Part shown: piece after piece, positions 8,637 through 17,193 of the stretch
Layout of the letters: every line of letters begins with the position of its first letter
How positions within the stretch are numbered: the first letter of the stretch is position 1
Assembly: GCF_003589925.1 (NCBI RefSeq)
Contig: NZ_CP032382.1
Location: forward strand, 4,650,001 to 4,714,000
Source of the DNA: Chryseolinea soli
GTDB taxonomy: Bacteria > Bacteroidota > Bacteroidia > Cytophagales > Cyclobacteriaceae
Length of the DNA stretch: 64,000 nt
Reading direction: 5' to 3'
The notes under the pieces: model-generated
Seen by the model: the letters and a program-made list of their open reading frames with translations, nothing else
Database searches by the model: none
What the model was told of the DNA's origin: nothing
Translations under genes and position numbers: made by a program

Positions 8637-9134
8637 ATGGAAATCATAAAACTAAGCACGGACTGGGCCAAGGCAGAAGTCATTTCATCAAAAATGGTAA
8701 GCCTGTTGAGCTTGCTGATTTTTTTGGTTGCGCTGGGATTCTGGCAATTGGGCAAAACGCCCATGGCAAAGTCCTTTGTGTGGCCTTTGCTGGTTGCGGG
8801 CTTACTTTTAGTGGCGGTCAGTGCGGGATTGTACTTCGCCAACGCCCCTCGCATCGCACAATTTGAAGCCGCTTATAAAAAGGATGCCGGCACATTCATC
8901 CAAAGTGAACTCGCCCGAACGGCAAAATCGAAACACGATCTGGCTTTGGTTTTTAAAGTGCTTCCCATCATCACCATGGCCGCCACCCTGCTCATTATAT
9001 TTACCCAATCGACCTTGTGGAGAGCCATCGGCGTGACAACCATCCTCCTCATGACATTATTGATGCTCATCGACAGTCATACCGAGGCGCGGAATACCGC
9101 ATATCATCAAAAATTACAAACGGCAAAACCATGA
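8637..9134 (+). CDS. Membrane protein of unknown function
   Basis: A 165-residue protein with four hydrophobic segments, arranged as two helix pairs (about residues 21-36 and 47-66, then about 106-124 and 127-144) separated by a charged middle region (IAQFEAAYKKDAGTF ... ARTAKSKHDLA). I do not recognise a named family. Its stop overlaps the start of the AraC regulator by 4 bp (ATGA), so the two are translationally coupled, and the SnoaL-like gene follows 30 bp later. The cluster may be a small sensing or detoxifying unit, but nothing in the sequence says what it acts on. Confidence 0.75.
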   Translation: MEIIKLSTDWAKAEVISSKMVSLLSLLIFLVALGFWQLGKTPMAKSFVWPLLVAGLLLVAVSAGLYFANAPRIAQFEAAYKKDAGTFIQSELARTAKSKHDLALVFKVLPIITMAATLLIIFTQSTLWRAIGVTTILLMTLLMLIDSHTEARNTAYHQKLQTAKP

Positions 9135-9961
9135 GCGATAAGATCCTTCCGATAACGCGGGTTTTGGAAGATAGCTTTGTGTATTCATGCGCATTTGAAA
9201 AACAACGCGGCTTTGAACAATTCGTTCCGCATCATGTGCTGGCTTTTCAATTCTCGGGTGAAACCCATATCCAGCATCAAAGCGGGGTCATCGTTCTAAA
9301 GAAAAATCAGGTGTTGCTGGCGCGAAAGCATCAGCTGACAAAAACCGTAAAAATCCCTGGGGCCGATAAGGAGTATAAAATTATCTCGGTCATCCTTACA
9401 GATATCGCACTGCAACAATTTGTTTCGGAGGCTGACCTTACCAACAACAAAAAGTATGAAGGCGAAAATATCCTGCTGCTAAAGTCAGACGCATTGATGA
9501 AAAGTTATTTTCAGTCGCTGTTGCCCTATATAGAGAAGTCAAAAAAAATCAGCAAAAAATTAGCTGCTATCAAAATCAATGAGGCCATTGAATTGGTGTT
9601 AAATCAAAAGCCTTCGCTGAAAACCTTTTTCTTTGATTTCGCCAATTCGCATAAGATAGACCTTCAGAAATTCATGTTGCAGAATTTTCATTACAATGTA
9701 CCCATCGAAAATTTTGCAAAGCTTACGGGCCGCAGCCTGGCGGGTTTTAAGCGCGATTTTGATAAAGTATTTCGAACATCGCCCCGCAAATGGTTACAAG
9801 AAAAGCGATTGGCAGAGGCCCACTACCTCATTCAACAAAAAAAGCAAAAGCCAGGCGATATCTATCTGGACCTGGGGTTTGAAAATCTTTCTCATTTCTA
9901 TACGTCTTTCAAAGAAAAATTTGGAGTAACGCCGGAGACGCTCATCCGCCAACAACCCTAA
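9131..9961 (+). CDS. AraC-family transcriptional regulator
   Basis: A 276-residue regulator starting at the ATG at 9131, which overlaps the upstream stop by 4 bp; a longer open reading from 9017 lies inside the upstream gene and is discarded. The N-terminal part has a cupin-like effector region (FQFSGETHIQHQSGVIVLKKNQVLLARKHQL). The C-terminal third holds two helix-turn-helix motifs (VPIENFAKLTGRSLAGFKRD and GDIYLDLGFENLSHFYTSFK), ending with FGVTPETLIRQQP. This is the usual AraC/XylS architecture. It probably controls its own operon and the neighbouring SnoaL-like gene; no operator stands out. Confidence 0.92.
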   Translation: MSDKILPITRVLEDSFVYSCAFEKQRGFEQFVPHHVLAFQFSGETHIQHQSGVIVLKKNQVLLARKHQLTKTVKIPGADKEYKIISVILTDIALQQFVSEADLTNNKKYEGENILLLKSDALMKSYFQSLLPYIEKSKKISKKLAAIKINEAIELVLNQKPSLKTFFFDFANSHKIDLQKFMLQNFHYNVPIENFAKLTGRSLAGFKRDFDKVFRTSPRKWLQEKRLAEAHYLIQQKKQKPGDIYLDLGFENLSHFYTSFKEKFGVTPETLIRQQP

Positions 9962-9991
9962 GATCAAAGAAATCAAAACAAACATTGAAAA

Positions 9992-10441
9992 ATGAATACG
10001 GAACAACAAGGGCAACAAGCGGCCGATAGACTGGCCATCCGCAACCTGGTGGATCAATATGCGTATTGTGCCGACACGCGCGATGCGCAGGGACAAATGG
10101 CGCTTTTTACAGAAGACACCCGTTTCATTGTGTTCATGGACGCTAAATCATCCGAACCCACCCAAATCCTCCATAAAAGAGCAGACCTTTTTCCCGTCTT
10201 CGATAACCTGAATACGTATCGTGCCACGATGCATTTCAACGGACAAAGCACGGTGCTACAGCTGAGAGATGACACCGCAACCGGTATTACCTATTGCATT
10301 GCGCACCATCAAACGATCAAGGACGGCGTGCAACAGCTGATGATCGCCCATATTAAGTATCATGACCGCTTTGTGAAACAAAATGAGAAATGGCTTTTTG
10401 CCGAGCGCAAGCTAATGGTGGATTGGATAGAAAATAGATAG
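9992..10441 (+). CDS. SnoaL-like / NTF2-fold protein
   Basis: A 149-residue protein with the N-terminal helix typical of SnoaL_4-type NTF2 folds (ADRLAIRNLVDQYAYCADTRDAQGQMALFTEDTRF), then a beta-rich part with THFNGQS-like MHFNGQSTVLQL and ITYCIAHHQTI, and KWLFAERKLMVDW at the end. Members are small cone-shaped enzymes or ligand-binding proteins; no specific reaction can be assigned. It follows the AraC gene by 30 bp and is convergent with the 10445 gene, with only 3 bp between the stops. Confidence 0.82.
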   Translation: MNTEQQGQQAADRLAIRNLVDQYAYCADTRDAQGQMALFTEDTRFIVFMDAKSSEPTQILHKRADLFPVFDNLNTYRATMHFNGQSTVLQLRDDTATGITYCIAHHQTIKDGVQQLMIAHIKYHDRFVKQNEKWLFAERKLMVDWIENR

Positions 10442-10444
10442 TTC

Positions 10445-10933
10445 TCAGGCCTTTAGCTTTTTTCGGATCGCCTCATATTCACTGATGGTCCTGAATCCCT
10501 GGAACAGTTTATATAGAATGAAGAGATGAAAGGCCAGGGCCAGCCACTGGGCCACGAGCGCATAAATTGCCGCATCGATCACATAGACAATGGCACCAAC
10601 AATAAACGCCCAGCGTTGCAGCTTGGCGGCAAAGTATCCAAAGAAAATGAAGATTGCCGCACCGGCAAACTGAATAAAATAATTGGGCTCCACCTCGATG
10701 ATGTCTCTTATTAAAAAGCCGTCGATAAACGAGGGGATGGCAAGGCCGGCAATAAAGTAAGCTCCCTTGGCTTGCAAGAAGACATTAATAATAGAAAGCG
10801 CCGCAATGGCATAAAACCAATAGGCCGCCTTTTGTACATGGGTGGCGCGCTCTTCCAGGTTCATTTCTACAACATCCAAGTTCTCGGCAATTTCATTCGT
10901 TTCAACGGGGTCGGATTCTGGCGTGTTTTGCAT
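10445..10933 (-). CDS. Membrane protein of unknown function
   Basis: A 162-residue protein. The first 35 residues are acidic and soluble (ESDPVETNEIAENLDVVEMNLEERA), followed by four hydrophobic segments between about residues 36 and 150, and a basic cytoplasmic tail (YEAIRKKLKA). No family is recognised. It is a single-gene unit, convergent with the SnoaL-like gene and divergent from the SusC gene, from which it is separated by 346 bp. Confidence 0.72.
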   Translation of the reverse strand: MQNTPESDPVETNEIAENLDVVEMNLEERATHVQKAAYWFYAIAALSIINVFLQAKGAYFIAGLAIPSFIDGFLIRDIIEVEPNYFIQFAGAAIFIFFGYFAAKLQRWAFIVGAIVYVIDAAIYALVAQWLALAFHLFILYKLFQGFRTISEYEAIRKKLKA

Positions 10934-11279
10934 ACAAAGGTTTGGTTAGGTTTAAGGTTAAAATGTATTCGTTTTAAAACTTCGATTCGTGCTGGGTAAT
11001 TTTATAGCGCCCGCAACGGCTCTTTAATCAGAGAGCACCAAGCGTCCTGCCGATGTATGTAGTCGCTCCAAATCGTCTCCTTTCATTCCAAAAAAGTGCC
11101 CGAAATCTAATGTATTGATATTTCATAACCCATTCAACGGTAGCTTTTCATGAAGTAATATACCCTATACGAAGTCATTCTTTTAGTGTTCTGTTTTGGG
11201 AGTTTTGATAATCCAACCTGCCAAGTGTTAGTCACGAAAACAGTTGGATCTGAATAACTAAAAAACAAACCTATTAAGT
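10934..11279. other. Divergent spacer upstream of the first susC
   Basis: A 346-bp A+T-rich spacer that must hold the promoters of the 10445 gene and of the SusC operon. I find no exact TAnnTTTG box and no inverted repeat that stands out, and no ORF. Confidence 0.5.
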
Positions 11280-14200
11280 ATGAGGAAAATTTTACTAGTC
11301 TGTAGTATGTGCCTCGCCATAGCCTGGAGTGTGGTGGCGCAGGACCGAACGGTTACCGGCAAGGTAACCGAGCAAGATGGCTCACCCTTGCCGGGTGTGA
11401 ACGTTATTGTGCAAGGAACGTCCGTTGGAACCGTCACGGATGTGGATGGGAAATATTCCCTTAGCGTTCCATCGGGATTCAATGTGCTGGTCTTTTCTTT
11501 TATTGGATTGACCACGCAGGAAATAGATGTCGCCAGCCGGACCTCGGTCGACGTTTCGATGTCGACCGACGTGAAACAATTGGGTGAGGTGGTTGTCACG
11601 GCCGCCGGCATTGAAAGAGAGGCCAAGTCGCTGGGCTATGCCGTGAACTCGGTGAGCGGCGACAAGGTGTCGCAAAAATCGGAGCCCGATTTACTCCGCA
11701 GCATGCAGGGCAAAGTGGCCGGGGTGAACATCCTCAGCTCCAGCGGGGCGCCGGGCAGCGCCACGCGCATCACCATTCGCGGTAACAAATCCATGTTTGG
11801 TAACAACCAGCCGCTGTTCGTGGTCGATGGCATTCCCTACGACAACGGCTACAACGTCACCTCCAACGAAGTGACCGATGGAGCATCCTACTCCAGCCGC
11901 ATCGCCGACATCGACCCCAACAACATCGAGTCGATGAGCATCCTGCCGGGCGGTGCCGCAGCAGCCTTGTACGGTGTTCGTGCCGCCAACGGTGTGGTGG
12001 TCATCACCACAAAATCGGGTAGCAGCCGCGCTTCGCGCAAAGGATTGGAGATCGCTTACTCTTCCGGTTTCGCAATCGAGCAAGTGGCCAACCTTCCCGA
12101 ATATCAAAACAAGTATGGCACCGGTTCGAAAGGCGACTATGCAGAAGCCAACGGTAGCTGGGGTCCGGCGTTCAACCGCCCCGGTCCGGGCGTGAACTAT
12201 GGTCTCGACGGCAGCACAACCCCCAACGGAAGCGAAGTGGATTCCATTCCGTACTGGTCCTCGTATGCGGCTGTTTTTCCGAACGGCCCCAAGATGGTGC
12301 CCTATCAGGCCTATCCCAACAACGTGAAGGATTTCTTTAAGAATGGAAAGGTGTTCGAAAACTCCATCACCATCAGTGGTGGTAACGAGAAGTCGGTGCT
12401 CACCCTCGTGGCATCAAACCTGAAGCAGGATGGCTACATCCCGCATTCGTCATTCAACAAGACCAACGTCAGCTTGGGTGGACAAACCCAGTTGGTGAAC
12501 GGTCTTCACGTGGGTGGAAACCTCTCGTATACAAATTCCGCGCAGCGTGGACCTTTGAGTGGTTACGGTTCGGCGAACCAGGTGAGCGCCTCGGCATTCT
12601 CGCGTATTCTCTTCCCGGGCCGCAGCTGGGACATCACTGGCCAACCCAAGTTTGACCCAGTCACGCAAGGCAACGTGTTCTTCCTGGGTTCTGCTGCCGA
12701 CAACCCGTACTGGTCTGCCCAGAACAACGGCATTCGCAGCAACGTCGACCGGATAGCCGCCAGCGTAAATGCAGGGTATGACATCACGGACTGGCTAAAC
12801 GTCACCTATAAGATCGGTGTCAACACCTACAACGACCGCCGGAAAGAAATTACGCGCAAGGGCTCCGTAGGTGCGGCAGGACTCGGACAGATCATCCTGG
12901 ACAATATCTACTACCAGGAAATCGAATCGAACTTGCTGGTCACCATCAACAAAAACATCACGGATGACCTGAGCCTCAAAGCGATCATCGGACAAAACAT
13001 AAACCAACGCACCGGCGAAAGCCAGGCGGTGAAAGGTGTGAACTCCATTGCGTTTGACATCGACGACATCGACAACTTCAACTCGGTGACGCCCTTTGGA
13101 GGCACGTACTATCGCAGAAGACTGGCGGGCCTCATGGGCGATGTTGCTTTGGGATGGAAAGACTATTTGTTCCTGAACCTTACCGGCCGCAACGATTGGT
13201 CGTCTACCTTGCCCAAAAGCAAAAACAGTTTCTTCTATCCGTCGGTGAGCACCTCCTTTATTTTTACCGAGGCGCTGGCCATGGACAAGAGCATTCTTTC
13301 CATGGGTAAGATCCGTGCCGCCTGGTCGAAGGTGGGTAACGACGCGTTGCCCTATTCCCTGAAGGCAACCTACAACCTCAACCAAGGCAACAGCAGCAAC
13401 CTCGTAGGGGCGCTGCCTGGAAACGACCTGCCGTTCAGAGGACACCCGGGGGCTACGACCGGTACGACGGTGTATGACCCCAACCTCACACCGGAATTTA
13501 GTACGACCATCGAATTGGGAACGGACCTGTCATTTTTCCAGGATCGCATCAATGTGAAGGCGACGGTGTATAAAATCAACACCACCGACCAGATCGCACC
13601 CATCGCGCTGCCTGACGAAACAGGCTTTAACCAGATCATCACCAACTTCGGCGAATTGTCGAACAAGGGGATTGAACTCGGACTGGATGCCACGCCCGTT
13701 AAACTCGCCAACGGCTTTACCTGGAACATCTATGGCACATACACGCACAACGAGAACATCGTAGAGAAACTTTCTCCCGGGGTGGATGAGATCGTACTGC
13801 GCAACGTTTTTGGTGGCAGCGTGACCCCCATGCTGGCGGTAGGCAAGCAATACGGCATGTTGAAAGGAACCTATGATGTGACCGACGATCAAGGCAGGTT
13901 CCTGATCGACCCCGCCACGGGCGCGACCATCATCTCCAAGGACTTCCACTACATTGGAAATCCCAACCCGAAGTTCCTGGCCAGCTTGGGCAACGCCTTC
14001 AGCTTTAAAGGATTCACGTTGTCTTGCTTGTTCAACCTGCGCTATGGCGGCGACCTTTTCTCGGCCACCAACCAGTTCTATGTCGGAAGAGGCGTGACGC
14101 GCTACACCGAGGAACGCGATGGAACCTTCATCATTCCCGGCGTTTACGGCGACACCAACACCAACAAGCCGATCCTGGTCGACAACAAGGAAGTGCACAA

Positions 14201-14546
14201 CACCACGCAAGTTATTAAGAACGACCTCTACTTCCAGACGGCCGGCGGTGGCTTTGGTATCAATGCTTCTGACAAACAAAGCATCTTCGATGCCACCGTG
14301 CTTCGCCTCAGCGAAGTAACGTTTGGCTACAGCGTGCCCAAAGTGTTCTTGAAAAAGACACCGTTTGGATCCTTGAGTCTCACGTTCACCGGCCGCAACC
14401 TCTGGTATAAGGCCCCCAACTTCCCGAAGTATTCCAACTACGATCCGGAAACCACCTCTTTCGGTGGTCAGAACTACACCGGTATAGAATACAACACAGC
14501 ACCTTCGGTGAAGCGTTATGGCGTGAACCTGCGTGTTACCTTCTAA
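11280..14546 (+). CDS. SusC/RagA-family TonB-dependent transporter
   Basis: A 1088-residue outer-membrane transporter. The signal peptide ends near AWSVVAQD. A carboxypeptidase-regulatory-like domain follows (VTGKVTEQDGSPLPGVNVIVQGTSVGT), then the EVVVTAAG segment, the plug domain (NQPLFVVDGIPYDNGYN) and a 22-strand-type beta-barrel ending in the aromatic signature SVKRYGVNLRVTF. SusC proteins form the barrel beneath a SusD lid and import oligosaccharides or peptides using TonB energy. It is followed after 18 bp by a SusD gene, then a third lipoprotein and a secreted metzincin-like protease. No anti-sigma or hybrid sensor partner and no glycoside hydrolase is nearby, so a peptide substrate is at least as likely as a glycan. 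Confidence 0.96.
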   Translation: MRKILLVCSMCLAIAWSVVAQDRTVTGKVTEQDGSPLPGVNVIVQGTSVGTVTDVDGKYSLSVPSGFNVLVFSFIGLTTQEIDVASRTSVDVSMSTDVKQLGEVVVTAAGIEREAKSLGYAVNSVSGDKVSQKSEPDLLRSMQGKVAGVNILSSSGAPGSATRITIRGNKSMFGNNQPLFVVDGIPYDNGYNVTSNEVTDGASYSSRIADIDPNNIESMSILPGGAAAALYGVRAANGVVVITTKSGSSRASRKGLEIAYSSGFAIEQVANLPEYQNKYGTGSKGDYAEANGSWGPAFNRPGPGVNYGLDGSTTPNGSEVDSIPYWSSYAAVFPNGPKMVPYQAYPNNVKDFFKNGKVFENSITISGGNEKSVLTLVASNLKQDGYIPHSSFNKTNVSLGGQTQLVNGLHVGGNLSYTNSAQRGPLSGYGSANQVSASAFSRILFPGRSWDITGQPKFDPVTQGNVFFLGSAADNPYWSAQNNGIRSNVDRIAASVNAGYDITDWLNVTYKIGVNTYNDRRKEITRKGSVGAAGLGQIILDNIYYQEIESNLLVTINKNITDDLSLKAIIGQNINQRTGESQAVKGVNSIAFDIDDIDNFNSVTPFGGTYYRRRLAGLMGDVALGWKDYLFLNLTGRNDWSSTLPKSKNSFFYPSVSTSFIFTEALAMDKSILSMGKIRAAWSKVGNDALPYSLKATYNLNQGNSSNLVGALPGNDLPFRGHPGATTGTTVYDPNLTPEFSTTIELGTDLSFFQDRINVKATVYKINTTDQIAPIALPDETGFNQIITNFGELSNKGIELGLDATPVKLANGFTWNIYGTYTHNENIVEKLSPGVDEIVLRNVFGGSVTPMLAVGKQYGMLKGTYDVTDDQGRFLIDPATGATIISKDFHYIGNPNPKFLASLGNAFSFKGFTLSCLFNLRYGGDLFSATNQFYVGRGVTRYTEERDGTFIIPGVYGDTNTNKPILVDNKEVHNTTQVIKNDLYFQTAGGGFGINASDKQSIFDATVLRLSEVTFGYSVPKVFLKKTPFGSLSLTFTGRNLWYKAPNFPKYSNYDPETTSFGGQNYTGIEYNTAPSVKRYGVNLRVTF

Positions 14547-14564
14547 TTTAACCTCGAACGAATC

Positions 14565-16178
14565 ATGAACATGAAGACATGCACTAAATACATCGCCCTG
14601 TCCCTTTGCGCCTGGATCGCATCAGGGTGTAGCGATTTTCTCGATATCAACACCGACCCCAACAACCCCAGCAAGGTGAAGCTTTCGCAATTGCTCACGC
14701 AATCGGAAGTGACCATGGTGAACTCGTTGGGCATCGGTTCTAACGGTCTTTCTACCAGCACTTCCATATTGGTTCACCAAACCGTACAACGCGGCAGCGT
14801 GGATTCGTATGTAGTGTCGGGAGAAGACTTCCAGATCACCACCGCGTGGCAGAATTTATATTCAGGGGCATTGGAAGACTACCTGGCCATCATTGAGCAA
14901 GGCACGGAGAGCGGCGACGCACACTATGTCGGCGTGGCCCAGATCCTGACCGCCTACTCTTACAGTGTCATGGTTGACGTCTGGGGCGATATTCCCTATT
15001 CGGAAGCCCTCGTTGGGAACGCGGTGCACTATCCGAAGTACGATGACGATGCATCGATCTATCCGAAATTGCTGGAAATGATCGACAATGGCATCGCCAA
15101 CCTCGCAGCAGCCTCCGGCGTCTCGCCGGGAGGTGATGATGTACTGTACAATGGCGACCTGGATAAATGGAGAAGATTTGCCAAGAGCCTGAAACTGAAA
15201 TTGTACAACCAAACCCGCTTGGTAGACGATGTCACCGCGGAGGTAAATGCGCTGCTGACCGGAGGCGACCTGATGAAGGCCGGCGACGATTTCGAGTTGG
15301 CCTATGGCACATCGGTTTCTCCCGACGACCGCAATCCCGCTTTCGTCTTGGAATATACGCTGGGTAATCGCCCATCCTATATCAGCCCTTACTTCTACGA
15401 GATCATGATGAACAAAAGCACGTTGAATGATGTGCTCAGCGGCATCACCGATCCGCGCACGCCCTACTATTGGTTCAAGCAACTTACCGACCCGGCCGAT
15501 GCTCAAAATCCCACGGAATACACCGATACCAACGGATTCCTGTCGATCTACTTTGCTTCACAAGGTGTGAATCAGGGCTGGCAGCAAGACCGGTCGCAAA
15601 CCGTGCTCGGACTGTATCCCATCGGTGGTCGCTACGACGATGACGAAGGCGGCATCGTAAATACTTCGGGCGCTATTACCGGCCCGGGTAATGTAGCCCA
15701 GCGGTTGTATCCCTACTTCAGCGCGTTGTATACGCAAGCCGAATTGGCCCTCACCGTGCCGGGTGTGACCGGCGATGCCCGGGCGCTCTTCAAATCGGGT
15801 ATGCAGGCCTCCTTCGCCAAAGTGAACGCGATCGCACAAGCCGCGAACGCTCCGCTCATCGCCGCGGCCGATGTCACCGACTATGTGAATGATGTGTTGG
15901 TGAAATACGACGCCGCCGATAACAACGGTAAACTGGAGTTGATCCTCACCGAAAAATGGATCGCCAGCTTTGGCTTTGCCATGGATACTTATACCGACTA
16001 TCGCCGCACAGGCTTCCCCATCATGTTCGATCCCAATACGGACAACATTCCCTTCACGGTGACCAGCCGGGGATATCCGGTATCGCTCGCCTACAATGCG
16101 AATGCCTTGAACCTGAATCAAAATGCACCGGCACAAAAAACGGTGACGACTGACAGAGTGTTTTGGGACCCTAACTGA
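14565..16178 (+). CDS. SusD/RagB-like surface lipoprotein (SusD_2 type)
   Basis: A 537-residue lipoprotein with lipobox IASGC (Cys22) followed by SDFLDINTDPNNPSKV, the characteristic start of the SusD_2 family (PF12771). The protein is alpha-helical with TPR-like repeats and ends with RVFWDPN, a common ending in this family. It acts as the ligand-binding lid over the SusC barrel encoded 18 bp upstream. It differs from the other SusD in this window (39026-40834), which is the classical SusD/RagB type. Confidence 0.93.
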   Translation: MNMKTCTKYIALSLCAWIASGCSDFLDINTDPNNPSKVKLSQLLTQSEVTMVNSLGIGSNGLSTSTSILVHQTVQRGSVDSYVVSGEDFQITTAWQNLYSGALEDYLAIIEQGTESGDAHYVGVAQILTAYSYSVMVDVWGDIPYSEALVGNAVHYPKYDDDASIYPKLLEMIDNGIANLAAASGVSPGGDDVLYNGDLDKWRRFAKSLKLKLYNQTRLVDDVTAEVNALLTGGDLMKAGDDFELAYGTSVSPDDRNPAFVLEYTLGNRPSYISPYFYEIMMNKSTLNDVLSGITDPRTPYYWFKQLTDPADAQNPTEYTDTNGFLSIYFASQGVNQGWQQDRSQTVLGLYPIGGRYDDDEGGIVNTSGAITGPGNVAQRLYPYFSALYTQAELALTVPGVTGDARALFKSGMQASFAKVNAIAQAANAPLIAAADVTDYVNDVLVKYDAADNNGKLELILTEKWIASFGFAMDTYTDYRRTGFPIMFDPNTDNIPFTVTSRGYPVSLAYNANALNLNQNAPAQKTVTTDRVFWDPN

Positions 16179-16202
16179 TGATGTACTTTAAAATCTTAGC
16201 TT

Positions 16203-17063
16203 ATGAAATATAAAATAAACTATATAGCGCTGGCGGTTCTCGGAATGCTGCTCACGTTCTCGTGCGAGGACAAAGACAAGCAATTGTTCGATGACTTCGA
16301 GCAAGGGTCGATCCCGCTCTTTGCCCAGGAAGACGACGATTCGGGGCTGGTGAATTTTCTCGATCCGGACCAAACCATGTTGTCGTTCAACGTCACGACC
16401 GAAGGATTGTCGCCCGTGAGCAGCGTCGATGTGTTGGTGACCTACAACAATTCGGAAACCGGCACCAGCGAGACGGTCACCTATACCAACGTGACTACTT
16501 TCCCGGCAACGGTGAAGATCACCCTCAACCAATTGCTGGCCGCCTTTGACACGGATGTAGTGACCCAGGACTCGTTGAGCCTTGGCGATAACTTCATCGT
16601 CGGCGGTGCCATGAAAATGGTCGATGGCCGCTACCTCAACGGCGGTTATAGCCCCAGTGTGTTCAGCAAACGGCCCGTCACCCTCACCTACACGGTGAGT
16701 TGCCCTTCCAGCATTCCCGAAGGCAAATGGGAAATTCATGTGGAGTCCAGCGATGCAACGTATACGGTGAACCTCACGAAAGTGGGCGGGGGCACCTATA
16801 CAATCGATAACTTCAACTTCGACTATGACCTGGATTTCTATGGCGGCTTCAACGACCTGGCCGGAGCGGCAACTTTCGTTGACATCTGCAACGACCTGAC
16901 GTTGAACGGCGTCGAGCCCAATTATGGCATCTCGTGGCGCGGCAGCGGCGTGTACGACCCCGTGGCACAAACCCTTACTTTTGGCGAGATCACCGATGTG
17001 GAGTATGAGCAAGGACCCTATACAAACGGTGGCGGCGACTGGGTGTTGACGTATAAACCGTAA
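16203..17063 (+). CDS. Surface lipoprotein of a SusCD operon
   Basis: A 286-residue lipoprotein: hydrophobic signal, Cys21 in LTFSC, then an acidic stretch EDKDKQ that fits the surface-export signal of Bacteroidota lipoproteins. The rest is beta-rich with repeated YTVNLT-type strands, like the substrate-binding accessory lipoproteins (SusE/SusF position) that follow SusD in such operons, though I cannot name a Pfam family. It starts 25 bp after the SusD stop and is followed by a strong terminator at 17091-17124, so it is the last gene of the operon. It probably helps capture the ligand at the surface. Confidence 0.78.
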   Translation: MKYKINYIALAVLGMLLTFSCEDKDKQLFDDFEQGSIPLFAQEDDDSGLVNFLDPDQTMLSFNVTTEGLSPVSSVDVLVTYNNSETGTSETVTYTNVTTFPATVKITLNQLLAAFDTDVVTQDSLSLGDNFIVGGAMKMVDGRYLNGGYSPSVFSKRPVTLTYTVSCPSSIPEGKWEIHVESSDATYTVNLTKVGGGTYTIDNFNFDYDLDFYGGFNDLAGAATFVDICNDLTLNGVEPNYGISWRGSGVYDPVAQTLTFGEITDVEYEQGPYTNGGGDWVLTYKP

Positions 17064-17090
17064 AACAGAAAAGGAGTTATTTTGATGGAA

Positions 17091-17124
17091 AGAGAGGCCG
17101 CCCACAAAGCGGCCTCTCTCCGTT
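17091..17124 (+). terminator. Terminator of the first SusCD operon
   Basis: An 11-bp perfect stem, AGAGAGGCCGC (17091-17101) with GCGGCCTCTCT (17109-17119), and a 7-nt loop, followed by a short T-containing run CCGTTTAT. It lies 28 bp after the stop of the third lipoprotein gene. Confidence 0.75.
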
Positions 17125-17193
17125 TATAAAATACCGCTTTTAGTTTCTGATACTCTTTTTCTTTTTTAGCTTCAAACTCATTAACCTGAATCT

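Noticed and set aside
12795..14279. Antisense ORFs of about 200-250 codons inside the first susC
   Set aside because: They are shadows created by codon bias of the susC reading frame.
16188..17105. Long antisense ORF (305 codons) over the third lipoprotein gene
   Set aside because: It is a mirror reading of a gene with a clear lipobox and operon context, and its own translation has no recognisable domain.
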